From positions 62,001 through 126,000 of the forward strand of contig JAYYZE010000036.1 in NCBI GenBank assembly GCA_036340235.1: a DNA stretch of 64,000 bases, in the 5' to 3' direction. The translations under genes and the position numbers were made by a program. The stretch comes from GCA-2862585 sp036340235. GTDB lineage: Bacteria; Bacteroidota; Bacteroidia; Flavobacteriales; UBA7312. A model generated the notes under the pieces. That model had not been told where the DNA came from. It was given only the letters and a program-made list of their open reading frames with translations, and did no database searches. Below are positions 9,331 through 18,194 of the stretch, one piece after another; the stretch's first letter is position 1; each line of letters starts with the position of its first letter.

Positions 9331-9363
9331 TTGGTCAATAAAGTGTCATTTTGCGTAAATTTG
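9331..9363 (+). promoter_or_regulatory. Promoter of the FAD-linked oxidase gene
   Basis: TTG at 9331-9333 (part of TTTG) and TAAATTTG at 9356-9363, separated by 22 bases, match the Bacteroidetes -33/-7 arrangement with a slightly long spacer. The ATG is 18 bases downstream of the box. Confidence 0.6.
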
Positions 9364-9381
9364 TGAAAAATACAAACCGTA

Positions 9382-10797
9382 ATGGATTTTAAAAAAATTG
9401 ATGATTCTGACATTAATTATTTCCAAAAGTTAGTCGGTTTTGAAGGCGTATTTACCTCTGATGAAGTTTTAGCCAATTATTCTTACGACGAGACTGAAGA
9501 TTTAATATATTTTCCGGAAGTTGTACTCAAACCCATAACAACTCAGCAAGTTTCATCCATACTTTCGTATTGCAACGAACACTTAATTTCTGTTACGCCA
9601 TGTGGTGCACGTACAGGACTCAGTGGCGGCTCTCTTCCTGTTTGTGGTGGTGTAGCCTTAAGTACTGAAAACCTAAATCGAATTATTGATATAGACGAAA
9701 GAAATCTTCAAGCTACTGTTGAGCCAGGAGTAATTAATCAAGTGTTCAAGGACGCTGTAAAAGAGAAAGGTCTATTTTATCCACCTGACCCTGCCAGTAA
9801 AGGGAGTAGTTTTTTAGGAGGTAATTTAGCTGAAAACTCAGGTGGTCCTAAAGCCTTAAAATATGGTGTTACCAAAGACTATGTACTTAATTTACAGGTT
9901 GTGCTAGCAAATGGAAGTATAATTTGGACAGGTGCTAATGTGTTAAAAAACTCAACAGGCTACAATTTGACACAGCTAATGATTGGTAGCGAAGGAACAC
10001 TTGGCATTATTACTAAAATTGTGTTTAAGCTAATACCCCATCCTACTAACGATTTGACTCTCTTAGTTCCTTTTCGTTCTTCAGAGAAGGCATGTGAGGC
10101 GGTTTCGGCAGTATTCAGGGCTGGAATAACACCCTCTGCTTTAGAGTTTATGGAGAGAGATGCTATTGATTGGTCGTGTCAGTTTTTAGATGTTAGCGTA
10201 TCAGTGAAAGATGACATACAAGCCCATCTTTTAATTGAGGTAGATGGTAACGATCTAAATAATTTATTAAAAGATTGTGAGGCAATTACTAAGGTGATGG
10301 AAGCATTCGATTGTGATGATATTCTATTTGCAGACTCAAGTTCCCAAAAAGATCAACTTTGGAAATTGAGAAGATCCGTGGGGGAAGCCGTTAAAAGTAA
10401 TAGCATTTATAAGGAGGAAGACACTGTAGTGCCTAGGGCTGAACTGCCAAAATTATTAAGTGGAGTTAAAAAGATTGGACAAACCTATGGATTTTCCTCT
10501 GTTTGCTATGGACACGCCGGTGATGGAAATTTACACATCAACATAATAAAGGGGAGCATGTCAGATAAAGAATGGAATAATGATTTACAAAAAGCTATAC
10601 GTGAAATCTTTGAACTGACCGTACAACTGGGAGGGACTATCAGTGGAGAACACGGTATCGGTTTTGTTCAAAAGAATTATTTGGATGTGGCATTTTCTCA
10701 AGAAAACCTGTTACTACAAAAAGGAATCAAGACCCTTTTTGATCCTAAAGGTATCCTAAACCCAAAGAAAATATTTCCAGAAAATTTATCTATTTAA
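9382..10797 (+). CDS. FAD-linked oxidase, GlcD / D-lactate dehydrogenase type
   Basis: The 471-aa protein has the FAD_binding_4 (VAO/PCMH) fold at about residues 35-215, with PCGARTGLSGGSLP (73-86) and IGSEGTLGIITKIVFKL (~195-211), and an FAD-oxidase C-terminal domain with YGHAGDGNLH near 375-384 and SGEHGIG near 421-427. These motifs are shared by glycolate oxidase GlcD, D-lactate dehydrogenase and 2-hydroxyglutarate dehydrogenases; the exact 2-hydroxyacid cannot be told from sequence alone. No GlcE/GlcF or Fe-S subunit is adjacent, so it probably acts alone or with a distant partner. Its stop overlaps the end of the convergent large T9SS gene by 8 bases. Confidence 0.88.
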   Translation: MDFKKIDDSDINYFQKLVGFEGVFTSDEVLANYSYDETEDLIYFPEVVLKPITTQQVSSILSYCNEHLISVTPCGARTGLSGGSLPVCGGVALSTENLNRIIDIDERNLQATVEPGVINQVFKDAVKEKGLFYPPDPASKGSSFLGGNLAENSGGPKALKYGVTKDYVLNLQVVLANGSIIWTGANVLKNSTGYNLTQLMIGSEGTLGIITKIVFKLIPHPTNDLTLLVPFRSSEKACEAVSAVFRAGITPSALEFMERDAIDWSCQFLDVSVSVKDDIQAHLLIEVDGNDLNNLLKDCEAITKVMEAFDCDDILFADSSSQKDQLWKLRRSVGEAVKSNSIYKEEDTVVPRAELPKLLSGVKKIGQTYGFSSVCYGHAGDGNLHINIIKGSMSDKEWNNDLQKAIREIFELTVQLGGTISGEHGIGFVQKNYLDVAFSQENLLLQKGIKTLFDPKGILNPKKIFPENLSI

Positions 10798-13700
10798 TAA
10801 TTATTTTTCTAGTAGTTTTCCCAACGATGGAGTATAGTTCAACAAAATACAGTCCTTTACTCAATAACTGAAAATCGAAGTTTTCAGTTAACTTATTATT
10901 GGTATAACTAGCTTTTCTTGACTCAATGATTCTTCCTTGTAGGTCAACCACATTTATTGTTTTGATCTCATTTAAATTTGATTGGTGTTTAAGCACAAAA
11001 GAGCCGCTGTTAGGATTGGGATATAATTCAATATGATTTCCAAGATCATTAATTGAAACTGAACACTCAATTACTTTAAGAATTATTTTGTCAGTGCTTT
11101 CACAACCATTGTTATCCATTGCGGAAACTAGCACCTCTGTTTCTCCAATTATGTTGAATGTTTGACTGTAGGATAAACCTGGACTTGTATTGTTCCAAAC
11201 AATATTGCTGAACTCTGAATCTGATACTAATGAAAAATCTACAGTTGAGTTGACACATAACGACATTGTGTCGTTTTCGTATTCAATTTCAACTTGTTGA
11301 CTAATTATGGATTCAATATTAATTTCATCATATAAATTGCATCCATTATTATCAATGGCTGAGACCGAATACACGCCACCCTCATTGATGGATATGGCAC
11401 TACTAGTTTCTCCAGTATTCCATAAGTAGGAGTTTAAACCGTTTACACTTTGTAGATATATTGAAGAACCCTGGCACAATACTTCTGATGTGGTAATATC
11501 AAATGCTGTAATGTTGGGAACATTTATAGAAGAGCTCGTCGAACACCCCAAAGCATCTATTGCAGTTACTTGGTACGTGCCTGGTGAATGGATAGTGTAG
11601 GAAGAACCGATTGACTGATTTTCCCATTCATATGATTCAAAATTGCCAGAAGCATTAAGAACAATACTGTCATAAGCACAGCTATCATCGTAATCAATGC
11701 TCAGCACCTCATTGCTGCCTACTGTGGCAGTGACAGGTACTAAAGCACTTGAACAAATGGTTTTGACTTTCCAATTGTAGAAATAGTAATAGTAGTCGGT
11801 GAGAAATTCACCACCGTTTCCGTACCAATAGGAGCCGTTAATACTAACTACATCAGCAAATTGATAAGGAAAAGATAAATTGTTTGAAGATGAACGTTTA
11901 AATTGGGGGTTTTCGCCTCCAATATTTTCAACACTGATTTCATTATCGGTGGTTAAACGATAGGTTTGTCCTGATTCAATAAAAAAGTTAAGTTGAATAG
12001 TATGAGGTGTGTTATCACTGATGGGAACATATTCTAAGTGTTCTTGAATCACATTATCAAAATTGTCAACAAGAATAATTTTTCGAAACCCTTCTGTACT
12101 AGTAAATACATCTACCGATTCTAGCAAGAAAGATTGATTGGCATCGAACTCAAGAGATCCAACACTGTTGACCGAGCCGCTGTAGTCTGAGTTTCCTGTA
12201 TGGCTAATTTCGCCTACTGAGCTAGAGTCGGTTTCTTCTGCTGATGAAACGTAAAAAGTAGTAGTATTATTTAATAAATCAGTTGTATAGTTGTTCCCGC
12301 TGAAAACTAAATTTCCATTGGATGCTGCATCAAACCAGTTGATAGTTGCATCTGGATTGTTAGTGCTTGCACTTAGATTTAAACTACTAGGCGTACAGCT
12401 ATTACTGTTTTCAACAGTCGGTGTGTTTACTAGGTTAAGAGATATGCTTTGTTCAAATGTGTCAGTTCCTAATTCGTTGATTGCAACCAGGCGAACATTG
12501 TAAACTCCACTAGATGAAAATTGATGGGTGGTAGTGTTTTCATAGGAGGATGAGTTGTCTCCAAAATCCCATTGTACTGAAACAGCATTGGCAGAGTTAC
12601 TACTAAAATAAACTAAACCAGCACACTCATTGACTAAGCTGTAACTAAACAAGGAGGTAGGTGGGGCTGTTGGTGGCAATGAGGTCATCCAAAGCCCTCT
12701 GCCGTAAGTACCAGCAAATAGTGTGTTAGAATTGATATGATACTCCAATTCGGTGACGATAACATTTGGAAGACCCTGATTAAATGTTGACCATTCGGTT
12801 GTGGTTGAATCTTTATAAAAAATACCAACATCGGTTCCAACAAATATAGTTTCGTTGGGTGAGTAATAAAGAATACAGTTGACTGGTAGGTTTGGAAGGT
12901 TTGATGAAATATTGGTCCAACTGTTGCCGCCATTTTGAGAGAAAAATACCTTTTGTTGATTGGAATATCCAGAAAATGTCGCCCATACCATATTTGGATT
13001 AGTTGGATGAACGGCTATGTAAGTAACCGCTTTATTTGGCAGGTCGCCACTAATATTTGTCCAGTTTTCACCCCCATCAACTGTTTTAAAAATATCATTT
13101 TCTTCGGCAATGTAAATGATATCTTGAGAAGAGGGTGCCAAGCAAATTACGTCAATGGTGGAGGAGTTGTTAAAGCTCTCAGAGATAGCTTGCCATGAGT
13201 TGCCATAGTCCAGGCTTTCATAGACTACTTCATAACCAATTACAATTCGATTTGGGCTGTTTTGATCTATCTGATAAGGGGTTACCCACTCACCCTCGCT
13301 GTCTGGAGCAATATCATTCCAATTATTACCACCATCATATGATATGCCAATATCACCATAGTATAGTTCAGAATACATTATATTAGGATTAGTGGGGTCT
13401 ATAGCGCATTCCATGCCATCGCCACCTCTTACTGCCGACCAGTCGTTTTGAGAGTTGCATCGAAGGGTACCGTTATCTTGAGAACCTCCAAGAACTAAGC
13501 CAAAATCAGTTTGGGAGATGCCGATTTTATAAAATTGTGTGATTTGAAGTCCATCACTTAAATCGGTCCAAGAATTTCCGTTATTTTCACTTTTATATAT
13601 ACCACCATCATTTCCAGCGTAGAGAGTATTATTGAGTGGATTGAATGCTAAAAAGTGTTGGTCTGCATGAACGTATTCAATGTCTTGTGCGCCGAACCAA

Positions 13701-14965
13701 TGGGTAATTGGAGCTGTTCCAAAGTCTAAACCACCGTTTGTTGATTTCCAAATATTGATCCCACCAACGTACACTTCATTTTCATCATTGGGTGACACTG
13801 TTAGAGCGATGTCGTACCAACCTTGTCCTCCTTCATCACCGCCATTGACTTGATAACCCATTAGATTTGGACTGTCGGTTTGAAGGTTAAAAATATAGCC
13901 GCCATCAGTGGATTTGTATAACCCGCCAAAACCATTGTCGTTGGCACTGTACAAGATGTAAACCACATCAGGGTTAGCTTCGGTCACTGCAACGATTCCT
14001 CTATTGTTTCCTGATGAAGGGAGTCCAGCTTCACTAGTAACGTTACTCCAATTTTGACCGTTGTCATTAGAGCGCCAATACTTACTGTTGCCAGTGGTAA
14101 CACCGTAAACTATGTCTGGATTGGATGCGTTGAACTCCATAGAAATCAAATTTGGTCCTTCTAAAACCATGTCCCAGCTGTTTCCCCCATCAGTAGAGCG
14201 ATAGGTTTCGCCATATCCTGACTTTCTTGTAGAAACTAATAATATGTTGGAATTGTTAGGATGAATCAGAATACGATTGCCTCTGTACGAGCTAGTTAAG
14301 TTAAATGATAATCCTGTTGTATTCCAGCTTATCCCTCCATCTAAAGACTTCATTAGGCCATAGGCGTAGGTGTCATCGGCATCTCTATCGCCTGTAATGA
14401 TGTACATTATGTTTGTGTTGGTGGGGTCAATTGCAATATCGGAAACACCAAGATTGGGAAGTAGATCGGTATTACTGCTCCAGCTGTTTCCACCATCTGT
14501 AGTTTTCCACAAACCACCGCTTGGCGCACCAACCCAAATGATTTCCGAGTTGTATGGGTCAAAAGTAACTACATTAATTCTGCCCACTCCACTTTCATAC
14601 GAAGAGTAAGTTGGGCCGTAGGCTTGCCAATTCGCTTGCATAGCAGTTTGATTGCTATTTTTAGGGGTATATTTGAGATTTTCCCATTCCTCATACAACA
14701 TCTCAAATGGAAAAAAACCATCAGGATACACCCGCGGTGCCATAAATGACTGACGGCGTTTAAATGGTTTCCAACCTTTTCCTTTTTTGATTTCTTTGGT
14801 ATTCCAATAATTTTCAAAATTGGATTCTATCTCATAAAGTGTCTTACTTTCATCGAAAATATCGGTTGACCAGTGGTTTTGGGAGTGAGTACTTCCAACC
14901 AACATAAAATAAACAGCAACAGTTAGTAAAACAAATCGCATTTTTTTAAATTTAATAGTTTTCAA
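10790..14965 (-). CDS. Very large secreted sortilin-repeat/PKD protein with T9SS type A sorting domain
   Basis: This 1391-aa protein has a signal peptide (ending near STHSQ; a start at the second Met, 14941, is equally good). Sortilin/Asp-box repeats (STDGGNSW, TVDGGENW and similar) span about residues 95-765, including a glycine-rich NGGDEGGQGWYDIAL. A PKD domain follows near 770-850 (VQWDFGDNSSS), then several Ig-like/SprB-type cysteine modules with SxxIxNxGxY patterns to ~1300, and a type A sorting domain (ELYPNPNSGSFVLKH ... GLYFVELYS). It is a T9SS cargo with a predicted beta-propeller. Like the protein at 0.9-4.3 kb it has propeller repeats, but the downstream modules differ (PKD/Ig here, discoidin there). 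Function unknown; binding or degradation of polymers is plausible. Confidence 0.87.
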   Translation of the reverse strand: MKTIKFKKMRFVLLTVAVYFMLVGSTHSQNHWSTDIFDESKTLYEIESNFENYWNTKEIKKGKGWKPFKRRQSFMAPRVYPDGFFPFEMLYEEWENLKYTPKNSNQTAMQANWQAYGPTYSSYESGVGRINVVTFDPYNSEIIWVGAPSGGLWKTTDGGNSWSSNTDLLPNLGVSDIAIDPTNTNIMYIITGDRDADDTYAYGLMKSLDGGISWNTTGLSFNLTSSYRGNRILIHPNNSNILLVSTRKSGYGETYRSTDGGNSWDMVLEGPNLISMEFNASNPDIVYGVTTGNSKYWRSNDNGQNWSNVTSEAGLPSSGNNRGIVAVTEANPDVVYILYSANDNGFGGLYKSTDGGYIFNLQTDSPNLMGYQVNGGDEGGQGWYDIALTVSPNDENEVYVGGINIWKSTNGGLDFGTAPITHWFGAQDIEYVHADQHFLAFNPLNNTLYAGNDGGIYKSENNGNSWTDLSDGLQITQFYKIGISQTDFGLVLGGSQDNGTLRCNSQNDWSAVRGGDGMECAIDPTNPNIMYSELYYGDIGISYDGGNNWNDIAPDSEGEWVTPYQIDQNSPNRIVIGYEVVYESLDYGNSWQAISESFNNSSTIDVICLAPSSQDIIYIAEENDIFKTVDGGENWTNISGDLPNKAVTYIAVHPTNPNMVWATFSGYSNQQKVFFSQNGGNSWTNISSNLPNLPVNCILYYSPNETIFVGTDVGIFYKDSTTTEWSTFNQGLPNVIVTELEYHINSNTLFAGTYGRGLWMTSLPPTAPPTSLFSYSLVNECAGLVYFSSNSANAVSVQWDFGDNSSSYENTTTHQFSSSGVYNVRLVAINELGTDTFEQSISLNLVNTPTVENSNSCTPSSLNLSASTNNPDATINWFDAASNGNLVFSGNNYTTDLLNNTTTFYVSSAEETDSSSVGEISHTGNSDYSGSVNSVGSLEFDANQSFLLESVDVFTSTEGFRKIILVDNFDNVIQEHLEYVPISDNTPHTIQLNFFIESGQTYRLTTDNEISVENIGGENPQFKRSSSNNLSFPYQFADVVSINGSYWYGNGGEFLTDYYYYFYNWKVKTICSSALVPVTATVGSNEVLSIDYDDSCAYDSIVLNASGNFESYEWENQSIGSSYTIHSPGTYQVTAIDALGCSTSSSINVPNITAFDITTSEVLCQGSSIYLQSVNGLNSYLWNTGETSSAISINEGGVYSVSAIDNNGCNLYDEINIESIISQQVEIEYENDTMSLCVNSTVDFSLVSDSEFSNIVWNNTSPGLSYSQTFNIIGETEVLVSAMDNNGCESTDKIILKVIECSVSINDLGNHIELYPNPNSGSFVLKHQSNLNEIKTINVVDLQGRIIESRKASYTNNKLTENFDFQLLSKGLYFVELYSIVGKTTRKIIIK

Positions 14966-15008
14966 CCAATACTACAAAAGGTTGATTGTCTAGGTGATTG
15001 TTTGGAGA

Positions 15009-15698
15009 TTAATCTCTATTGCCTAGATAAAGCATAATGTAATACGCTAGTTGTGTTAAGGATGCTAGAGCAGCAACAACGTAAGTGCCAGCTGCCCACT
15101 TCAAGGCGTCAACAGCCATTGTATGGTTTTGTTGGCTGGTAATATTTTTACGATTGAGCCAAATAAGTGCTCTATTACTGGCATCAAATTCAACTGGCAA
15201 AGTTACTAGTGTAAATAAGGTGATAGCCGATTGAAAAATTATAACGGTTAATAATGCAGTATCTAGGCCGAACCACCCCAAGAAACCTGCTCCTAAAAAC
15301 ATCATTATAAAAATAAAGTTTAACATTTTTGTGCTAAATGAAACGGCAGGTACCAAAGCTGATCTTAGTTGAAGCCAAGAGTATGCTTGAGCGTGCTGTA
15401 CTGCGTGCCCGCACTCATGAGCTGCCACTGCAGCAGAAGCAACGCTGCACTTTGAATAGACATCCGGACTTAAGTTGACTGTCTTGTCAGCAGGATTATA
15501 GTGATCGCTCAAGCGACCAGGAACCGAAACAACTTTCACATCACTAATGCCATAATCACTAAGCATTAGTTCCGCCACTTCTTTACCAGTCATTCCATTT
15601 GATAGGGGTACTTTTGAATACTTTTTGAATTTATTTTTTAGGCGGCTACTTACAATGCCTCCCAAAATCATAAAAAAGATAATAATTAACCAAATCAT
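15009..15698 (-). CDS. Membrane zinc metallopeptidase, YugP type
   Basis: The 229-aa protein starts with a transmembrane helix (MIWLIIIFFMILGGIV), contains the zinc motif HECGH at residues 94-98 (SAAVAAHECGHAVQHA), and has further hydrophobic helices near 118-165 and 205-225. This matches the neutral zinc metallopeptidase family of Bacillus YugP. It should sit in the inner membrane; its substrates are unknown. Length is normal. A TATCTTTG box lies 21-28 bases upstream. It is separated from the preceding outer-membrane-protein gene by a terminator, so it is likely a single-gene transcript. Confidence 0.9.
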   Translation of the reverse strand: MIWLIIIFFMILGGIVSSRLKNKFKKYSKVPLSNGMTGKEVAELMLSDYGISDVKVVSVPGRLSDHYNPADKTVNLSPDVYSKCSVASAAVAAHECGHAVQHAQAYSWLQLRSALVPAVSFSTKMLNFIFIMMFLGAGFLGWFGLDTALLTVIIFQSAITLFTLVTLPVEFDASNRALIWLNRKNITSQQNHTMAVDALKWAAGTYVVAALASLTQLAYYIMLYLGNRD

Positions 15699-15718
15699 AG
15701 TTTAAAATTTAACAAGTA

Positions 15719-15726
15719 CAAAGATA
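15719..15726 (-). promoter_or_regulatory. Promoter -7 box for the YugP-type peptidase
   Basis: The minus strand reads TATCTTTG, a match to TAnnTTTG, 20 bases before the ATG. No clear -33 TTG is seen. Confidence 0.5.
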
Positions 15727-15750
15727 GCCATTATTGAAATAAAATAAGCA

Positions 15751-15783
15751 AAAAAAAAGTGCATCAGTTTTGATGCACTTTTT
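15751..15783 (-). terminator. Intrinsic terminator after the small outer-membrane barrel gene
   Basis: A 13-bp stem AAAAAGTGCATCA/TGATGCACTTTTT with loop GTTT; on the minus strand it is followed by a run of T (A run 15751-15759 on the plus strand). It lies 20 bases after the stop of the barrel gene. Confidence 0.85.
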
Positions 15784-15803
15784 GTTTAAAAATAAAACTG
15801 TGA

Positions 15804-16226
15804 TTAGAATCTGTAAGCCAAACCTAATTTGAATTTAGCGTATCTTTCATCATCATTAGCTTCGTCAGCAGTTACGTTAAACGTAAAGTTTGGCTCAACG
15901 AATAAGCTTCCGTAAGCAGCAAAGCTGTAGCCAGCTCCAATGCGTAGGTTGTCAGAAAAGTCTTCAGCAGTAGTGTTAGCTGTAAGATAAATTGACTCAT
16001 TCCAGTAATAACGAGCAAAAACTCTAAAGTCTTCGTCGTCACCAGCTGGCATAACAGCACCTACTGTCAATGCGTCGTTTATCATATAACCCACACCGAA
16101 GTCAACTCTTTCAGAAATGCTATCAGTGTCAAAATCTTCAAGATCTACGTCAGCAACAACCATAAATTGTGCAGAAGCCATTAGACTGCTAAAGGCAATT
16201 GCAAGTGTTAAAAGTGTTTTTTTCAT
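15804..16226 (-). CDS. Small outer-membrane beta-barrel-like protein
   Basis: From the Met at 16226 the protein has 140 residues with a clear signal peptide (MKKTLLTLAIAFSSLMASAQ). The rest is rich in alternating hydrophobic/acidic strands (FRVFARYYWNESIYLTANTT, NLRIGAGYSFAAYGSLFVEP) and ends in YRF, the aromatic C-terminal residue typical of outer-membrane barrels. About eight short strands would make a small OmpX/OmpW-like barrel. A longer frame begins at 16292 but would put 22 residues before the signal peptide. Regulation: a near-match box (CATATTTG on the minus strand) lies about 40 bases upstream. Function is unknown. Confidence 0.75.
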   Translation of the reverse strand: MKKTLLTLAIAFSSLMASAQFMVVADVDLEDFDTDSISERVDFGVGYMINDALTVGAVMPAGDDEDFRVFARYYWNESIYLTANTTAEDFSDNLRIGAGYSFAAYGSLFVEPNFTFNVTADEANDDERYAKFKLGLAYRF

Positions 16227-16383
16227 AATTTTTTGATAAATAAATTTGATTAATTTTTTGCAAATATGAGAAAAAGAAAGCACATCTTTCATTTTTTATG
16301 ATTTTTTTTTGATATTTTGATTTCATTTTGAAAATGATTAGGCGTTTTTTTAGATATTTGTTGTTCAATTTTTTCAGATTACA

Positions 16384-17748
16384 ATGGCTAAAATTCCAAC
16401 AATCCCCAAAGGTATGCGTGACTTCTCGCCAATTCAAATGAGGAAGCGTGAGTATTTGATTGATATCATTAAAGATTGTTTCGAAAATTACGGATTTGAA
16501 CCCATAGCCACACCATCCATGGAAAATTTAGAATCCCTGACTGGCAAATACGGTGACGATGGTGAACAGTTAATTTTTAAAATTCTAAATTCAGGCGATT
16601 TTTTGTCAAAGCTTAATATCGATGAGCATTCTACTTCTAGTTCAGTGGTAAGTACTCTTTCAAACAAAGCCTTGCGTTATGATTTAACCGTTCCATTTGC
16701 AAGATACGTAGTGCAAAATAGAAACGAAATTAGTTTTCCCTTCAAGCGATATCAAATACAAAACGTGTGGCGTGCTGACCGTCCTCAAAAAGGACGATTT
16801 AGAGAATTCACTCAATGCGATGCAGATATAATAGGCACTGACTCTTTGATTCCAGAAAGTGAGTTGATTCAAATCTTTGATGACGTATTTAGCATGGTAG
16901 GTTTAAAAAACTATCGGATTAGGATTAACAATAGAAAAATATTAAGTGGCTTAGCGGAAGTTCTTAATGCTGAAGATCACTTTGTAGATATAACTGTGGG
17001 TCTTGATAAACTTGACAAAATTGGTATTGATAAAGTTAAGCAAGAATTGTTAGCCAAGGGTTTGTCCTCTAAGGTAGTAGAAAAATTGAGTGTTATTTTT
17101 GATTTAAAAGGCCCTCATAGACAACAAATCAGTCAACTTCGAGCATTTTTATCAACCTCGGCAACCGGCCTTCAGGGGCTTGATGAGTTAGAGTATCTTT
17201 TGGATGTCATAGATGAATTTCCTTTAAATTCAGCAAAGCTAGATATTGATTTTTGTTTGGCTAGAGGGTTAAACTATTATACAGGCGCTATTTTCGAGGT
17301 CGTTTCTGATGAAGTGGCTATCGGTAGTATTTGTGGTGGTGGTAGATACGATGATTTGACTGGGTTATTTGGTCTTGAAGGTGTCTCGGGTGTTGGTGTT
17401 TCTTTTGGTTTAGATAGAATATTTCATGTAATGGAAGAACTTTCACTATTTCCAGCTGCCCTGCACGAATCCACCAAAGTGATGTTTGTCAATTTTGGAA
17501 AAAGCGAGAGCTTATATTGTCTAAAATTGTTAAGAAAGCTTAGGCAATTGGGAGTCAAATCTGAGTTGTATCCATCAGATGTAAAAATCAAGAAACAGAT
17601 GCAGTATGCCCATCGTAAAAACGTTCAATACGTAATAATAATTGGTGATGACGAAATCAAAGACAATACGATGATCGTAAAAAATATGTTTGAAAGTTCA
17701 CAAAAAAATATGACTTTTGAAGAATTAATTGATATCCTTAAAAACTAA
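16384..17748 (+). CDS. hisS: Histidyl-tRNA synthetase
   Basis: The 454-aa class II synthetase begins IPKGMRDFSP, the usual HisRS N-terminus. Motif 2 is present as FKRYQIQNVWRADRPQKGRFREF (split here by reading around residues 120-142), and the HisRS-specific histidine-binding loops LARGLNYYTGAIFE (~295-308) and GGGRYDDL (~320-327) are intact. A C-terminal anticodon-binding domain ends with GDDEIKDNTMIVKNM. It charges tRNA-His, whose gene lies at 6.5 kb. The next gene, a lipoprotein, starts 4 bases after the stop. Confidence 0.97.
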   Translation: MAKIPTIPKGMRDFSPIQMRKREYLIDIIKDCFENYGFEPIATPSMENLESLTGKYGDDGEQLIFKILNSGDFLSKLNIDEHSTSSSVVSTLSNKALRYDLTVPFARYVVQNRNEISFPFKRYQIQNVWRADRPQKGRFREFTQCDADIIGTDSLIPESELIQIFDDVFSMVGLKNYRIRINNRKILSGLAEVLNAEDHFVDITVGLDKLDKIGIDKVKQELLAKGLSSKVVEKLSVIFDLKGPHRQQISQLRAFLSTSATGLQGLDELEYLLDVIDEFPLNSAKLDIDFCLARGLNYYTGAIFEVVSDEVAIGSICGGGRYDDLTGLFGLEGVSGVGVSFGLDRIFHVMEELSLFPAALHESTKVMFVNFGKSESLYCLKLLRKLRQLGVKSELYPSDVKIKKQMQYAHRKNVQYVIIIGDDEIKDNTMIVKNMFESSQKNMTFEELIDILKN

Positions 17749-17752
17749 AACT

Positions 17753-18157
17753 ATGAAAGTAATTTTCAAACTATTTGTATTGGCTTGTTTTTTTGCGAGT
17801 TGTGGCAGCGAAAGCGAATCACCTTTTATTGATTCTTTATCAATTCATAATGAAAACGCTGAGATTTTAAAAGAGGAGGGTGCTCAGATAGATTTTTCAT
17901 ATTCTTTTTCAGATGACAACGGACTTGGAAAATTTAGAGTAGAAGTTATTGATGATTTTGAAGATGCCAAAATAACGTCAGCACCATGGAATGATATTTG
18001 GGACTTCGACTTATCAGGTACCTCTTCTTCCGGAAGCAAGTCAATACCACTTCCTTATCCAGATATTGAACTTGGTCGTTACAAGCTAGTTGTTACTGTT
18101 GTTGACATCGACGATCAAGAAACAGCTCAAAACAAGACATTTCGAGTAGTTGAGTAA
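17753..18157 (+). CDS. Small lipoprotein, DUF4625-like
   Basis: Starting at 17753 this 134-aa protein has a lipoprotein signal (MKVIFKLFVLACFFASC, lipid Cys17). The mature part resembles an Ig-like/DUF4625 domain: FSYSFSDDNGLGKFRVEV followed by IWDFDLSGTSSS and IELGRYKLVVTVVDIDDQE. An upstream frame start at 17729 would overlap hisS and lacks a signal. It follows hisS by 4 bases and is ended by a hairpin terminator at 18170-18194. It probably faces the periplasm or cell surface; function is unknown. The DUF4625 assignment is by pattern and is uncertain. Confidence 0.7.
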   Translation: MKVIFKLFVLACFFASCGSESESPFIDSLSIHNENAEILKEEGAQIDFSYSFSDDNGLGKFRVEVIDDFEDAKITSAPWNDIWDFDLSGTSSSGSKSIPLPYPDIELGRYKLVVTVVDIDDQETAQNKTFRVVE

Positions 18158-18169
18158 ACACCAAAAAAT

Positions 18170-18194
18170 AAGCAGCATAAAAGCTGCTTTTTTT
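18170..18194 (+). terminator. Terminator-like hairpin abutting the cinA start codon
   Basis: Stem AAGCAGC/GCTGCTT with loop ATAAAA and a T run to 18194, immediately followed by the cinA ATG at 18195. It can end the hisS-lipoprotein transcript; a transcript reading into cinA would carry the hairpin right against the start codon. Confidence 0.75.

Noticed and set aside
12685..12933. Overlapping frames inside the large T9SS genes that look like small proteins.
   Set aside because: They lie wholly within the sortilin-repeat genes in other frames, lack signal peptides or family motifs and follow no promoter.
18150..18194. Longer N-terminus for cinA starting at 18150.
   Set aside because: Those codons overlap the preceding lipoprotein's end and run through a hairpin; family members start at the ITIGDEILIG segment, i.e. 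Met 18195.
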